A stretch of DNA of 64,000 nucleotides from Oscheius sp. JU75 (GCA_037178855.1 JASJZC010000005.1:9238001-9302000); one strand, 5' to 3'. Positions 21,224 through 34,830 are shown, numbered from the stretch's first letter. Numbers and translations: made by a program. The notes: generated by a model from the sequence alone, not told the origin.

Positions 21224-22995
21224 TTAGGTTGCTTTGACAAAAGCAGAGATCACGGGTGTAAACGAAACGCCGGCAAGGATGCCTAACATGAGAAAGATGG
21301 ACGCATACATCCCACTGATACTCTGGTAACTGGCAGGGACTCCACTGCAAAATTCAATTTAATTTTTTTTTGTTCTTGTTACCTTGGGGTATAGATGAGA
21401 GCAAGACTGCCGAAGTACCCATTAGACCAAGCTAATAAAGTACATCCGATCGTAGGGAACCAGTCGTTTTTGAAGATTACCTGGAAGGCTCAAATATCTT
21501 GAAACTGTCTTTTGAACACACCTCTGATAAATTTTTTCTCGTATTTCCCGGCAAGTAGTTACAGTACATAAAGAAGGGGATGAACAGGACTCGCACGAGA
21601 ACAGGAACCACCAGCCACTTTGGCTTTGGCTGAAATTAATCATACATTAAAATTTTCGGCTCAAACTCACAAATTGAATGTAGTTGGCCATCCAAGATCC
21701 AAAAAAAGCGAACACGTTAAAGTTGAGGAACGTGTTGATCGGGACGTACAAGTTGATTTCGTACCAGTCTTCACAGCCGCCAGTAATCTGTGTCACATTA
21801 CCATCCGGACATAGATGGGTGGAGGGAGTGTCAGTCATCATGGCCGGGAAAATGACCAGTGAGACGAAATACACAAAGAAGCTGTTGAAGAGTTGAACCC
21901 AGCACTGTAAAAGCTTTTCTAAGCAATAGTTTGAACAAAATACATATTTGAAACAGTCCCAATACTGAGCAAGACTGAGTTTTTCTGCATTTCCTACTTC
22001 CCTCGCCTTCTGACCTGCCTTGATGTAATACTTGTAGAACGGCTGAAGACTCGAATTAAAAAAAAGTGAAACTTAACCCACCTGACGGACAAGCAAAGCC
22101 AGGCTGAGAAGACAAATAACCAAAATAGCGAGAGAGATGCTGAAATAAAGTAGAGCGTTGAGTTCGATGTCATCCGGAGATACTGAAATTTCCCATATAT
22201 CTGTTACCTGTTAACCTACTCAAAGTGGTCATTATGCTTATGAGACTGGTGAAGACTCCGCAGAGATTATTCCCGATTACCAACGAGTTAATATAGGTGT
22301 CAGGCATGTCCGCAGCTATTGCATAAACCGAAGACTGGTAGATTCCATTCATCAAGTTCATGAGCATGATAATGACCAGTGTCACGATGTAGAACCAATT
22401 GAGATCTGAGAGCTGTGTTGAAGTAAAAATATCAAATTACTGGATAGGTCTGGATCTGGTTGGACAAAAATGACAAAGAAGATTATGAGCGCCACCAGAA
22501 GACAGTTGATGAAGAGAGGAATAATGATGCGAAGCATGAGAAAACCACTGAAAAGTGGTAACGTTATTCGGAATGTACTTACGCCACAATAACAGCTGCA
22601 TTGAAAATCATAATTCCAACATTTGGAATCTGTGAGGTGACTCCGATGATACTCATAAAACTGTTGGCATATTTCGTGGCTGTTCCATTCGGACTGAACC
22701 AGTAATCACGATAATACTGAAAGGAAACAATTGCAGTCCCATTAGCTGGATACCTGAGGGGCGATGGTGATAAACATATTCCAACTGCAAATCACCTCAT
22801 TTGTTTCTTTTAAACATGTAAAACTTACCTCATGAGCATTCCGACTCCATGTAGAAGAAAAATCCCATAGACCAAGTATAAACGGTCCTTTGGAGCAATC
22901 TCGACAGTTGAACTGGTCCTCCATCGGTCGCCTTCCAGGGAGACAGCATCTGATTGTGAGCAGTAACTGGCTTCCTTCTCGGACGTGTTGTCCAT
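21224..22995 (-). CDS. Equilibrative nucleoside transporter (ENT/SLC29 family), 11 exons
   Basis: Exons 22995-22829, 22784-22754, 22716-22583, 22547-22441, 22405-22220, 22182-22082, 22042-21944, 21904-21671, 21629-21522, 21480-21383 and 21344-21224 join in phase into about 461 residues, the usual ENT length. Family features are a TM1 ending in the WNMFIT motif, the NGIYQSSVYAIAADMP segment in TM4, and the late NGYFGSLALIYTP segment. About eleven hydrophobic helices are present with a hydrophilic N-terminus. ENTs move nucleosides or nucleobases down their gradient across plasma or organelle membranes. An external-type Cys-containing loop (CPDGNVTQITGGCEDW) lies between late helices and carries a glycosylation sequon. 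All splice sites are GT-AG with introns of about 35-55 nt. Confidence 0.92.
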
Positions 22996-23630
22996 TATCT
23001 GTTTAAAATATGATAAGATTAGAGAGAACCAAAAATGAGGATATGCAGTCTTAAAAGAGAAGTTCGAATGACATTTCATCCGCAGCTTTTAAGGGCAGTG
23101 CTATCACAAAATGTGGATCTTTTATCGAAAGTCGGGATCATTTATGCAACGTCGGAAAAGGAGGATCCTTATCGGTGACTGTGGTTAAAAACGTGGCACA
23201 TTTGTAGATTTTGCAGATTTTACTTCAAAAGTAGTTGTTTCAACACATGGAAAGAATACAAGATGCCTCATTAGCCGGTACAGAGCGATCTTATTGTCCA
23301 ATTTGTAAAGTTTATATTCGTAGCGTTTTGTTCAGTCTTAGAATAATAGAACATCATGGAAAAGTAGCATGAATCTCTCAACGTTACTGTTTTTCTTAGA
23401 ATGGAATCCGTGATTCACTCCAGTGACAACAATGTAATGTGTCTGGGAAACACCTCCACACATCTTTGCCCTATTGTGGTCACAATATTATGCGAATGAG
23501 CGGAAATCGATAGCACCGCAAAAAGACCGGTCGGATGAAGTGCTGTAAAGACAATCGGCATGGGTATTAGCGATGATCTCGGATTAGGGGTTGTTTGATA
23601 AGAGGTGAGAAGAATTCACACCGAGGAATT
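22996..23630. other. Intergenic; no gene recognised
   Basis: Sequence upstream of the transporter. It has no frame with family features until the HSP70-like remnant begins near 23631. Confidence 0.35.
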
Positions 23631-24255
23631 ATCCTTTGCTGGATTGAACGTTGAAACGGTTACCAACAGTACCGCGCTGTCGCTTCCGTACGGTCGGTAA
23701 AACTTGTATTCTCTTGACATTGAATGCACAAATGATGTTTTGGGTACAGTTGTCAAAGAGTGTGAGCTTTTTTATGACTTCTGTTTGACTTCTCTTGTTT
23801 TTTGAAGTCCCCGCTTTGTTATTTTTCAGCGCAACTCTTCCCCATAAAAGTGCGTCGAACTGACTATGACACCTCTGTAGAATATCAGGAAAACTGTCTC
23901 TTTGCAGTCTACGGGGGTGAGGACTCCGTCTCCAAGAACAACCGTCTACTTGGAAAGTTCAGTCTCTGGAGAATCAGAAAAGCCCTACAAGGCGAGGTGA
24001 AATTCGAGGTCATTTTGCTCCGAGTGTCGGTTAAAAATTGCTTTAGGTGACGTTTATAGGAATGGAATCTTGAACATTTCTGCGACAGAGAGAGAAACCG
24101 AGAACTCTGGAAATATCACGATCACAAGTAATTCTGGCTACTTAACTAGAGAAGAGATCGATGAAATGACAAAGAATGAGTGCCAATACAGAGAGAATGA
24201 CCGGACACAGAAATTGATAAAAGAGGCGAGAAACAGACTGGAAAGCCTTATCTAA
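23631..24255 (+). pseudogene. HSP70 remnant (piece of ATPase domain plus substrate-binding domain end)
   Basis: Around 23640-23690 a frame reads AGLNVETVTNSTALSLPYG, a decayed form of the HSP70 segment [16 protein letters not shown]. From about 23830 the beta-sandwich of the substrate domain is recognisable (TDYDTSVEYQENCLFAVYGG, then LGKF, GEVKFEV). After an intron comes NGILNISATE and NSGYLTREEIDEM, ending ARNRLESLI stop at 24255. Most of the gene between is deleted or unreadable. The 3' flank is shared with 35.0-35.2 kb. Confidence 0.7.
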
Positions 24256-24339
24256 CTGAATAAATACTTTGTGGCTGTGTGAACCAAAACTGACAGTACA
24301 ATAATCCACCACTCTTTGCAAGAGTATTTGTGGTGACTT

Positions 24340-27300
24340 AATAGCATCTTTTTTTCCAATTCGCCTAGAAGAACGTTGCCTCACTTTCTGCTCTACTGGA
24401 AAGTAAAGGCTACCGCAGCAAGAAAAAAGAAGAGCTACCGAAGTCAGCGGTTGTCTCTTCTACGCTCGGCGTTCTACCATAGAGAAAAGGACTGGGATCC
24501 GTCTGAAGAATACTTAGGCAATACAGACGTTCTCCGCCTACTCGGTCTGAAGGTTCTAAACCATGCCTGCTACGTTTGACTGTGCCACTTACAATGCCCG
24601 GTCACTCTTGGGCATTCCGAGGCAAGTAGAGCTACAAGAGGCTTTAAAGACGATCAAATGGGATGCCATCGCTCTCAATGAACTACGACTTCGAGGAGAA
24701 GGAAGTCTCACGTTCTTGGAATCGAAGGATGTTCTCTTCTGGAGTGGGCACAAACAGCTGTCTCAACATGGTGTCGGCTTCCTCATCAAAGAACAGTACG
24801 CCAGCCAAGCTGTCTTCTCTCCTCATTCTGCAAGATGCGCCACTCTGTTGCTGCCAGATGTGAAGATCTACATGGTAGCCGGCTACGGACCTACTTCCGC
24901 ATCAACAGACGAGGAATACGACGAGTTTCTGGCAACTCTCGATGTCATGCTGACCCGTACACCTAAAGGATTCTCTCCAATCCTGCTGGGAGATTTCAAC
25001 GCAAAGGTTAGTCGAGACGAATCAAATCGAGATATAGTTGGATTGGCTACGCTTCATGACGGTAACGACAGAGGGAAAGCACTCGTGGAACTATGCAGAG
25101 CTCACAATCTACGTCTTTGGAGCACTTTTCTCGAGAAACGTGCCAAACGACTTTGGACCTGGAGGAGTCCGAATGGAGTCACTCGGAATCAGATTGACTA
25201 CATCGCTGGCAGAAGACACCTAGCCGTGAAAGACGTCTCTGTTCTGAACAACTTCGTGTACAACTCTGACCATCGCATGATTAGGATGCAAGTCTGGAGG
25301 AACAATCTGAAACAAACGAAAAGTTACACTCGGAAGAGCAACTTTCGCTTAATTGCTTCCAAGTTCAAGGACAATATGATGACGGCAAACGCGAATAGGA
25401 ATACCGAAGACAATCTTCCAGTACAGAGACAATACGAGGATCTGAAGAAAAAGCTGAAGGCCGCAGCACTAGACGCAATGAGAGCTGACACTCTGCCTCC
25501 AAGGATGACTACTACAACGAAGGCTATTCTTCACTCGAGACGGCTAGCCAGAGACGACGACACAGCTGCAGGTAGAATCTCTTATCCGATTCTCACTCAA
25601 CAGGCACGCAGAATGGTAAAAGCCGATCTGGTTACAAGGAAAGAGGAAGTGTTGAGAAGAGCGGTAGAACAGGGACGAAGTTTGAAAGATGCTGCTCTGG
25701 CCACTCAGACTACGAAGAAGAGGATGATGTCAGCAAAAAAGAATACTAAGGCCTATTCACAGAGAGAGACGGTAAAGAAGTTCAAGGAGTTCTTTGACGG
25801 ACTCTACGCTGATCAAGGACTCATTCCTCCCTCTGCCTCCAGAAACTCTGAAGATCTACCTCGTTTTGAACCAGACGAAGTCCTACATGCCATCACTCAG
25901 CTCCGAAGATCTGGAGCGTCTGGATCGGACGGACTATCACCATCGATGCTCTTCCACGCTAAAGATGAAGCCGGGCAAGTAATCTGCAACATCCTGAATC
26001 ACCTCATGGACGGAGGAGCTGTACCCAAAGGATTGACTGAGGCCATCGTCACACTCCTCCACAAATCAGGTGATTCGGACGATCCGTCAAACTTCAGACC
26101 CATCTGCCTTCTGCAATCCTGTGCAAAAGTAATCACTCGAGTACTTATGAGACGAATGGAACGATGCCTGGACGAGCAAGCAGATGAATGGCAAACGGGC
26201 TATCGGAAAGGCTATTCTACGATGGATAACCTGTACTCTGTCAAACAGATCATTGAGAAGAGCACTGAACACAACCTCAAACTGTGTTTGGGCTTCATTG
26301 ATTCTAAGAAAGCCTTCGATACAATCAGCTGGCAGTCGACGTGGAACGCTCTGGCGGAGATGGGAATCAACTTCACTCTGATCAAGATGCTCCGACGCCT
26401 CTACGAGTCGGGTTCTACATTCATCCTGATCAATGGCTCCCGGGTTCCTGTTGATGTCAAACGAGGAGTACGTCAAGGAGATGTGCTCAGTCCGAAGCTC
26501 TTCAATGCTACACTGAGCTATGCAATCAACAAAATTGAATGGGAAGAGGAAGGCATCCGAATCAATGGCCAACAGCTGACCATTCTAGGATATGCGGACG
26601 ACATGGTCCTTTTCTCCAGGAGCAGACCAGGCATGGAACGGATGATGTACAAGCTCACGACTGCGATGAGGACGGTTGGTCTCGAAGTTAACACCAAAAA
26701 GACGGTACTAATGTCCAATATTCAAAACAAGACGCCGCTGACGATCAACGGATCCCATCTCAACTTTGTAAACAAGTTCATCTTCCTGGGATCACAAATA
26801 TCGATCCCACTCTGTGATTCCGATGAGGTCAGAAGACGGATGGGACAAGCTTTTGGTGCCTTCAACAAGATAGCGAACCTGCTAACCTGCCGCTTGATCT
26901 CCATGAAGAAGCGCAAGTTGCTGTTTGAGTCATACATCAGTCCTGTGGCACTATACGGAGCCGAGACCTGGACCTTGAAAGAAGCAGAGAAGAACTACAT
27001 TGAGGTCTGCCAAAGAAGGATGGAACGAAGGATGATTGGCATCTCCACCCTAGACAGATGGACAAATGAGAGAGTGCGAGATAGGACAAAGCTGATAGAC
27101 TGGAGGAAGAAAGCACTCTGTTTGAAGCTCCTCTGGGCCGAGAAAACCACCAAGATGGAAGCCTCGAGATGGTCAAAAACGATATCAGAGTGGATCCCAC
27201 TCGAGAGCAGAAGACAGCCTGGAAGACAACGCCTACGATGGATCGATGAAGTGCAAAGAGAGGCTGGACACTCATGGTGGACAAAAAACAATCAGGAATG

Positions 27301-27371
27301 GGAGAACATCAGATCAGCAATAGTCGAAGACTAGATAATTGCAATAAATAATAATAATAATAGCCGAAAAG
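24340..27371 (+). mobile_element. RTE-type non-LTR retrotransposon, apparently full-length
   Basis: The borders are set by comparing with the paralogous empty site at about 35105-35175. Left flank GGTGACTT (24332-24339) and right flank GGTAACTT (27372-27379) look like an 8-bp target duplication with one mismatch. The 3' end is a short simple repeat, (AAT)n at about 27345-27362, as in RTE elements rather than a poly(A) tail. One long intact frame lies inside. The size of about 3.0 kb is that of RTE elements such as C. elegans RTE-1. Confidence 0.85.
24563..27334 (+). CDS. RTE retrotransposon polyprotein: AP-endonuclease plus reverse transcriptase (923 aa)
   Basis: The N-terminal ~240 residues form an exonuclease-endonuclease-phosphatase fold, with YNARSLL, IALNELRL, LLGDFNAKV and SDHRMI carrying the Asn, Glu, Asp and His active-site positions. 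The central RT has FRPICLLQ, GYRKGYSTMDN, LGFIDSKKAFDT (first Asp), GVRQGDVLSP and GYADDMVLFS (catalytic Asp pair). A C-terminal region with WIDEVQREAGHSWW follows, typical of RTE. There is no stop or frameshift over 923 codons and all visible catalytic residues are present, so the copy may be recent and potentially active. The N-terminal start is the first ATG of the frame. Confidence 0.93.
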   Translation: MPATFDCATYNARSLLGIPRQVELQEALKTIKWDAIALNELRLRGEGSLTFLESKDVLFWSGHKQLSQHGVGFLIKEQYASQAVFSPHSARCATLLLPDVKIYMVAGYGPTSASTDEEYDEFLATLDVMLTRTPKGFSPILLGDFNAKVSRDESNRDIVGLATLHDGNDRGKALVELCRAHNLRLWSTFLEKRAKRLWTWRSPNGVTRNQIDYIAGRRHLAVKDVSVLNNFVYNSDHRMIRMQVWRNNLKQTKSYTRKSNFRLIASKFKDNMMTANANRNTEDNLPVQRQYEDLKKKLKAAALDAMRADTLPPRMTTTTKAILHSRRLARDDDTAAGRISYPILTQQARRMVKADLVTRKEEVLRRAVEQGRSLKDAALATQTTKKRMMSAKKNTKAYSQRETVKKFKEFFDGLYADQGLIPPSASRNSEDLPRFEPDEVLHAITQLRRSGASGSDGLSPSMLFHAKDEAGQVICNILNHLMDGGAVPKGLTEAIVTLLHKSGDSDDPSNFRPICLLQSCAKVITRVLMRRMERCLDEQADEWQTGYRKGYSTMDNLYSVKQIIEKSTEHNLKLCLGFIDSKKAFDTISWQSTWNALAEMGINFTLIKMLRRLYESGSTFILINGSRVPVDVKRGVRQGDVLSPKLFNATLSYAINKIEWEEEGIRINGQQLTILGYADDMVLFSRSRPGMERMMYKLTTAMRTVGLEVNTKKTVLMSNIQNKTPLTINGSHLNFVNKFIFLGSQISIPLCDSDEVRRRMGQAFGAFNKIANLLTCRLISMKKRKLLFESYISPVALYGAETWTLKEAEKNYIEVCQRRMERRMIGISTLDRWTNERVRDRTKLIDWRKKALCLKLLWAEKTTKMEASRWSKTISEWIPLESRRQPGRQRLRWIDEVQREAGHSWWTKNNQEWENIRSAIVED

Positions 27372-27379
27372 GGTAACTT

Positions 27380-28314
27380 TACCCCCGCGTCGGTCACTTT
27401 ACCCTAGAAATTGAGTCTACCATCTCAAATCTCACTGTTCTTTTATTTTTTGACCAAATTACTTGAACAAGGGCAATTTTTTGTGAATCCGATGGAATAG
27501 GTCCCAAAGTCTGTAAGTGCACGCTTTAGGCAAAAACTACACAAAAGCGTTCTGCGCTAATGGAAAGCAAAGTTAAATCTGCCCTTTGCTCCGCGCCGAG
27601 CGCGACCGATTCTCAGTAGAACAGGGGAGCGGTCTAGAGTGTTTGTAGTTCTAACGCTCTCCAAAAAGTTGCTGTCATTGACCATCTCCTCCAAGGTAGC
27701 AATTTGAGCCGCATCGGCTACGAGATTGAAAAAAAGCTTGTTGCAATTGACGGGGCCATGGGAGCATCCTGCGATGTGTCTAACAGAATATGAATAGAAA
27801 AAGTGTTTCTATGGTACTCACTTGGATTTTCTCGGATAGTGATGCAGTCCCAGTAGGTGATAAACAGACGACTGGATAGGTTCTTTGAGGAGCTCATAGT
27901 TACCACCATCGCGAGCTACCGCGATCCAGAGCCAACTGTAGAGCCTATCAAAAATCCGAGCCAGATTGGAGCTTCATTTTAGGCCAGTACTTTCTCCAGT
28001 AGTTGCGAGTGTCGTGCTACTTGTCAGAAGTATGCTTCAGAGCTTGACGGTCGCGAATACCGCCTGATGATGATCTGTTTATTACTCTTCCACAGAGTAG
28101 TCGGCTTCAGCCAGAACTTCATTGAGGCATTTCTGCAAACCGATAACTTCCATTCTGTTACTAATGTTGTCTGCCTCTCGAACATGTTACTTTCGGTATT
28201 CATGCATTCGCATCTACCGGGAAGTAATATAAAAAAACACTAAATGGCTAACCTGGCTATTTTCGTAGTGAATTCTCTTGAATCGTATTGAGCATCGGCC
28301 AGCACGGTCATCTT
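27380..28314. other. HSP70-flank relic plus unexplained coding-like minus-strand segments
   Basis: 27380-27415 is the continuation of HSP70 3' flank (CGTCGGTCACTTTACCCTA). On the minus strand, 27545-27780 reads open in a stretch including NLVADAAQIATLEEMVNDSN, and about 27830-27930 reads WIAVARDGGNYELLKEPIQS, separated by plausible splice sites. I cannot assign a family. It may be a small or decayed gene. A minus frame around 28090-28160 (starting MEVIGLQKCLNEVL) also ends in a stop without a recognised domain. Confidence 0.3.
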
Positions 28315-29200
28315 GGCCTCATCGTTCGCGAGTTCAAGATATTTGAGGTAAGTTTAATCGCACAATTTCTTTAACTCTCTCACTGCTTCCAGTCTCTAAA
28401 TTCCCATATACACAATCCTACGACTCGTTGAAAACAGCAAAAAAGCAGTGTCGGAAGCTACGCTACAACTGAAGATCTTGGAATCTGTGACAAAAGCTTT
28501 AAATGATGCGCAAATGGACAAATCAAAAGTAAGTTGGGTGCTAACTGTAACCGTTTCTATTTGAGATCAATAAGATCATTCTGGTCGGAGGTACCACTCG
28601 TATTCCAAGAGTCAAACGTCTTGTGATGGACTACTTCAAGGGGAAGAAACTGAACAATACTGTACATCCAGATGAGGTAGTGGCTTATGGGGCCGCTGTA
28701 CAGGCGGCGATTCTCGCTGGAAATAAATCGGCTCTGGTTCGGAACGTTGTGATCAAAGATGTCTCTTTTGACTCTCGGTCTCTCAATATTTTTTGGGGCA
28801 TTTTCAAGAGTGATTGAAGTAGTTCTTATGCAGGTTGTGAATCATGCAACTTTCAGAGAAACTCTGCTTTTCCTGCCAAGGGAACCGTGGTACCTTTTGG
28901 AATAATCAGAAGTATTGTCTTTTTCGCGTTTACCAGGGCGAGAATTAAAGATACAAGGAAAACGTCTATCTTGGAGAGTTTACACTGACAGGACTTTGGG
29001 AAGCTCGAAAGAGAGAAGTCTAATTCGATATACGGGTTCACCTTAACTGATTAACGAAACACATTAGGCATTTTTTGAGGTTGATGAAAAGTCATGGATA
29101 CTATATGAAAGGATGTGTTTGATGAAAAGTTCAGCCAAAGAAAAGAGCATCGTTTGTTGCAATAAATATTTATATAACTGTAATACTATAAAACGGAAAT
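28315..29200 (+). pseudogene. Duplicated HSP70 fragments copied from the 38.5-41.2 kb region
   Basis: 28330-28400 matches about 38560-38635 (AAGTTCAAGATAT, then GAGGTAAGTTTAATCGC). 28480-29050 matches 40245-40815, covering HSP70 exons that encode the adenosine motif ([13 protein letters not shown]) through the start of the substrate domain. 29095-29200 matches 41045-41160 (3' end and flank). Stops and missing exons make it non-functional. The copy keeps AG at the splice acceptor (TTTGAG before ATC) that the intact gene has lost (TTTGCG). The order of blocks indicates duplication followed by internal deletion. Confidence 0.75.
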
Positions 29201-29315
29201 ATGAGTCAATCCCAAGAAACGACACGCACTATCAAATGACTTTATGCAAAAGGGCTGACAAAAAGCAATTAAGAGACAAATGAAATGAAAAAGGGTTGAT
29301 TAAATGAGTAAATTT

Positions 29316-31569
<2,254 letters not shown>

Positions 31570-31718
31570 CAGCAAGCTGAACTTTGAGCTGAAAGACGTT
31601 TTACAAAGATGAAAGAGAGATAGCCTAGGATACACCCAGCAGCTACTAGAAGAAGAAAAAAGAATTGCTTTATATCACAGCAGACTACAGCATGAAAACA
31701 GACCGTCTTGTCTGGTAG

Positions 31719-33985
31719 CTACACTTTAACCGGCTTACACGTTTTCGTATTTTCGACTGCGGTGGTGCGCTTTAAGGTAGATCTGTTAGATGTAAGCTTA
31801 AAGCAAGCAGAGGATGCACTTGTCTTCTTTCCGTTTTGTATTGTCTCGCAATATTGCATTAATTCATTCATCTTGTCCTTGTACATTTTCGAAGTGGCTG
31901 GACCTGCAGAATTTACCCATTTTTCCGCTTGTTCGCATTTGTTCTGAATTTTCTGCTTGGCAGTTGCTGATATCTGTAACAATAGTTTTGATAGATCTAA
32001 ATGCACTGAGATAGACGACAAAAGCGATGTGGGATACTAAAGACTCACATTCAGTTGGTCTAATTTTCCTAGCTTCTGATGAAGGAAGCTTTCCAAGAAG
32101 TACTTCGCTTCAACACGTGCAAACTCTTCCTCTTCGTCACGTCTGTACTGACGAATGTTAGACTTCATATCATTCAGCTGTTCACGACTGTAGGGCGTTC
32201 TCCCAATCGAATAAAGTTTGACCGAATAAAGTTTAGTGTTGATGACCAAATCAGTAAAAGTGACCGTCAATGTTTCGTTTTTGTCCATTTCGAAGGCCAC
32301 CGAAAAGTCCTTGTTATGCGGTTCAATCCACTTACTCTGTAATAAAAATGGCGGTTGCGGTAGGGCTTTAGAGTGATCTTGTAAGAATACAGATGATTAT
32401 TGCTACTTGTATGTGTTTGACTACCGTCGCGGATTTTTATCGGAAAGTGTACCTGAGTTTTCTATAAAAATTGATATCAGAGGGTGCCTCTTTCAAATCC
32501 TACTGCTGACTTGCAGCTGTACACCATATTTTGAGAGGCGGAAGCAGGCAAAGACTTGTGTTTCTGAAAAGAATCTTCTCTACGCCGAGTTAAAGAAAAC
32601 CTTGATTAGACGCATGAAGCTCTTATGTGTTTCAAACCCTATATCAAAAGTAGCTTGAGGATTTACATATATTTCCTGTAAGGGGTTTGGATTCCGGAAC
32701 AATGCTGAGTAGACAGCAGCTCCAATGACTACAGCTTCGTCCGGATTAATTGCTTTGTTTACTGGTTTCCCGTTGAAATATCTTGAAAGAAGTTCTTGAA
32801 CTTTAGGTATGCGAGATGAGCCACCAACGAGAATAATTTCATCAATCTAAACGGTGCCGTGTACTCTAAACCTCTAATAGTACATCTTGCTTGCGGAGAC
32901 TTGACTGTTCCATAACTTTTGAAACACATTCCAATGCAAGAGCTAGTAAGGACTGACACAAATACTCGAATCGATTTCGTTTCATGCTGCTCGAAAAGTC
33001 CTTGTAGCCGTGGAGGTCTTCAATAGTAAAGCTGGCATTAGTTGAGAAGGACAGCTGTTTTTTGATCCGCTCACAAGCTTCTCGAAGTCTATGGAAGGCA
33101 CTGGAACACGCTTTGATATCCTGTCTGTTCTTCTGGTGATATTCGCAGGCAAATTCTTCGATTAGAACAGCATCCAAATCATCGCCTCCGATGCTCATGG
33201 TGCCCTCGCTGGCTCTAACTGTGAGGGTCCCATTAGTAGCAGTGACAACTGCCGCGTCTACTCTTCCACCGCCAAAGTCGAAAATGAGAAGATTTTTTGT
33301 GCCGGAACAAAGTTCCCTCCTGAATTCGAACAGGTAGGCCAATGCTGCAGCCACAGATTCGTTGACCAGAATGGGAACAAGCTCGGCTATTTGAGCTGCG
33401 TCGCAAACAGCTCGTCTTTGTGTGCTGCTGAATTGAGCGGGAACTGTAATCACGGCGTACTGAAAAATAGTCTTCCTTAAGTATGTACTTTTAGTTACCT
33501 CCACCGACGTCTGCAGGAATTTTTCAGCCATATTTTTCAGCTTGGCAAGATGAATTGCAGTCACTTCTTCAATGTTTTTGATCAGTTGGCTTCCTCTGGA
33601 TTGCACCCTCACTCCATCTTCTATGTAGCAAAAGCGAAATTGTTTGTACATTTGGTGGCGAACGACTTCTTGGTTTGGCCTACCCAAATATCTTTTAACA
33701 GCTAAATTTGATTCATTTTTGCACAATCGTAAATCATACAGTGTATAGTATTTTTCGCGTTTATTCCGCCTTGGTTCTTGGCAGTGTCTCCGACCAGAGG
33801 ATATTTGTCAGTAAACGCTACGTAAGATGGAGTGGATTTGTTCCCTTAAAAGCAATTTTACTCTGGAAGTTCTTCTTACCCTGTTCGTTTTCCAGAATCT
33901 CCACACGTCCATTCCTAAAGACTGAAACACGAGAAAATGAACTTCCGAAGTCAATTCCGATTATACTTTGATCCATACGCAGCAT
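31719..33985 (-). CDS. Divergent HSP70-like protein with degenerate nucleotide motifs
   Basis: It starts [20 protein letters not shown] (or at the second Met, 33976) just after a TTTCAG. The ATPase domain is recognisable throughout: [61 protein letters not shown]. However, the phosphate-1 Thr pair reads SS and phosphate-2 GGGTFD reads GGGRVD, changes at ATP-contacting loops. The substrate domain is strongly diverged (about 32340-32690, exon borders unsure, with two or three possible junctions). It is followed by [15 protein letters not shown] and a full-length helical lid ending in a Lys/Thr-rich tail. ATPase activity may be altered. A pseudogene is possible, but the long open exons argue for constraint. 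Confidence 0.7.
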
Positions 33986-34621
33986 GTTCCACTGAAATTT
34001 AAAATAGAACGCAAAAAGCGCAGGATAATTTTAGTTGCAGTAGCAAAACAACTGATTATGAACATGAGAAAAGTAGATCCAACGGAGGAAAATAATAGGC
34101 TCGCTCATTATTGAAGAAGACAACAGATCTGGGGAGGCGCCAGTTGTCTTATCTATCTCTCCCGTTCCCAGTAAATATACTGGTTCGGTGAGAAAAGTTT
34201 GAACGAATCCGGCTTCTTATCTTATTATTGAATTGACTGGCCAATTTTAATGAATACAAAGTGCAAAAACTCCTTCCTCCGCCTTTCGAAGTTAGAAGTT
34301 TGTATGAACACTGTTCTATCCGATTGATTATTCTGTAATTGTGGCCTTCCGGATTACTGAATACAGCCGCTTTCTACAAAGTAAATACTCTGCAAACATA
34401 TTTCATTACTGTGATTTGAAACAAAAAGGTTACATATGAACCACAACAGCTACATTGTACTTCTCGTTGAACGATATTTTTCGAAGTCTTCTGTGAAACT
34501 GTATATTGTATATTATGTATATTATGCAGGATGAATATTTTTGAGGGAAGCAGAGGGTGCAATTGTTCTTTTTCCGCGAAATAACGGTGCGTGCACGAAT
34601 GATAGCTTTATCCTTATTCTA
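33986..34621. other. Intergenic upstream of the divergent HSP70; nothing recognised
   Basis: It should hold the promoter. I looked for perfect inverted GAA/TTC arrays of a heat-shock element and saw only imperfect ones around 34170-34215. Confidence 0.3.
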
Positions 34622-34830
34622 AAGACTCATATTTCGTTGACCTAATTTTTCTAGCAACTGATAAATAAAGTTTTTCAACGAGAACTTTGTTTTAATACGT
34701 GTAAACTTTTCCACCACGTCACGTCTGTACTCATGATTTTTCTTTCCTGCCAACTTGCTGATCCACGTTCTGTGAGCTTGTCCACTTCTTCTCTTATGTA
34801 CCCCCTTCTATTATGCAAAGATGTCGATTT
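34622..34830 (-). pseudogene. HSP70 lid fragment (minus strand)
   Basis: 34625-34735 is similar to 32045-32160, the lid exon of the divergent HSP70 (shared CGTCACGTCTGTACT and flanking codons). 34735-34830 is similar to 41215-41320 (GTGAGCTTGTCCACTTCTTCTC). On the minus strand it reads an Asp/Lys/Glu-rich helical sequence. No complete gene remains. Confidence 0.6.

Noticed and set aside
26087-27291. Minus-strand frames across the RTE element
   Set aside because: They are reverse-strand shadows of the 923-codon endonuclease/reverse transcriptase frame.
34170-34215. Heat-shock element upstream of the divergent HSP70
   Set aside because: GAA/TTC units are present, but their spacing and inversion do not form three contiguous consensus pentamers.
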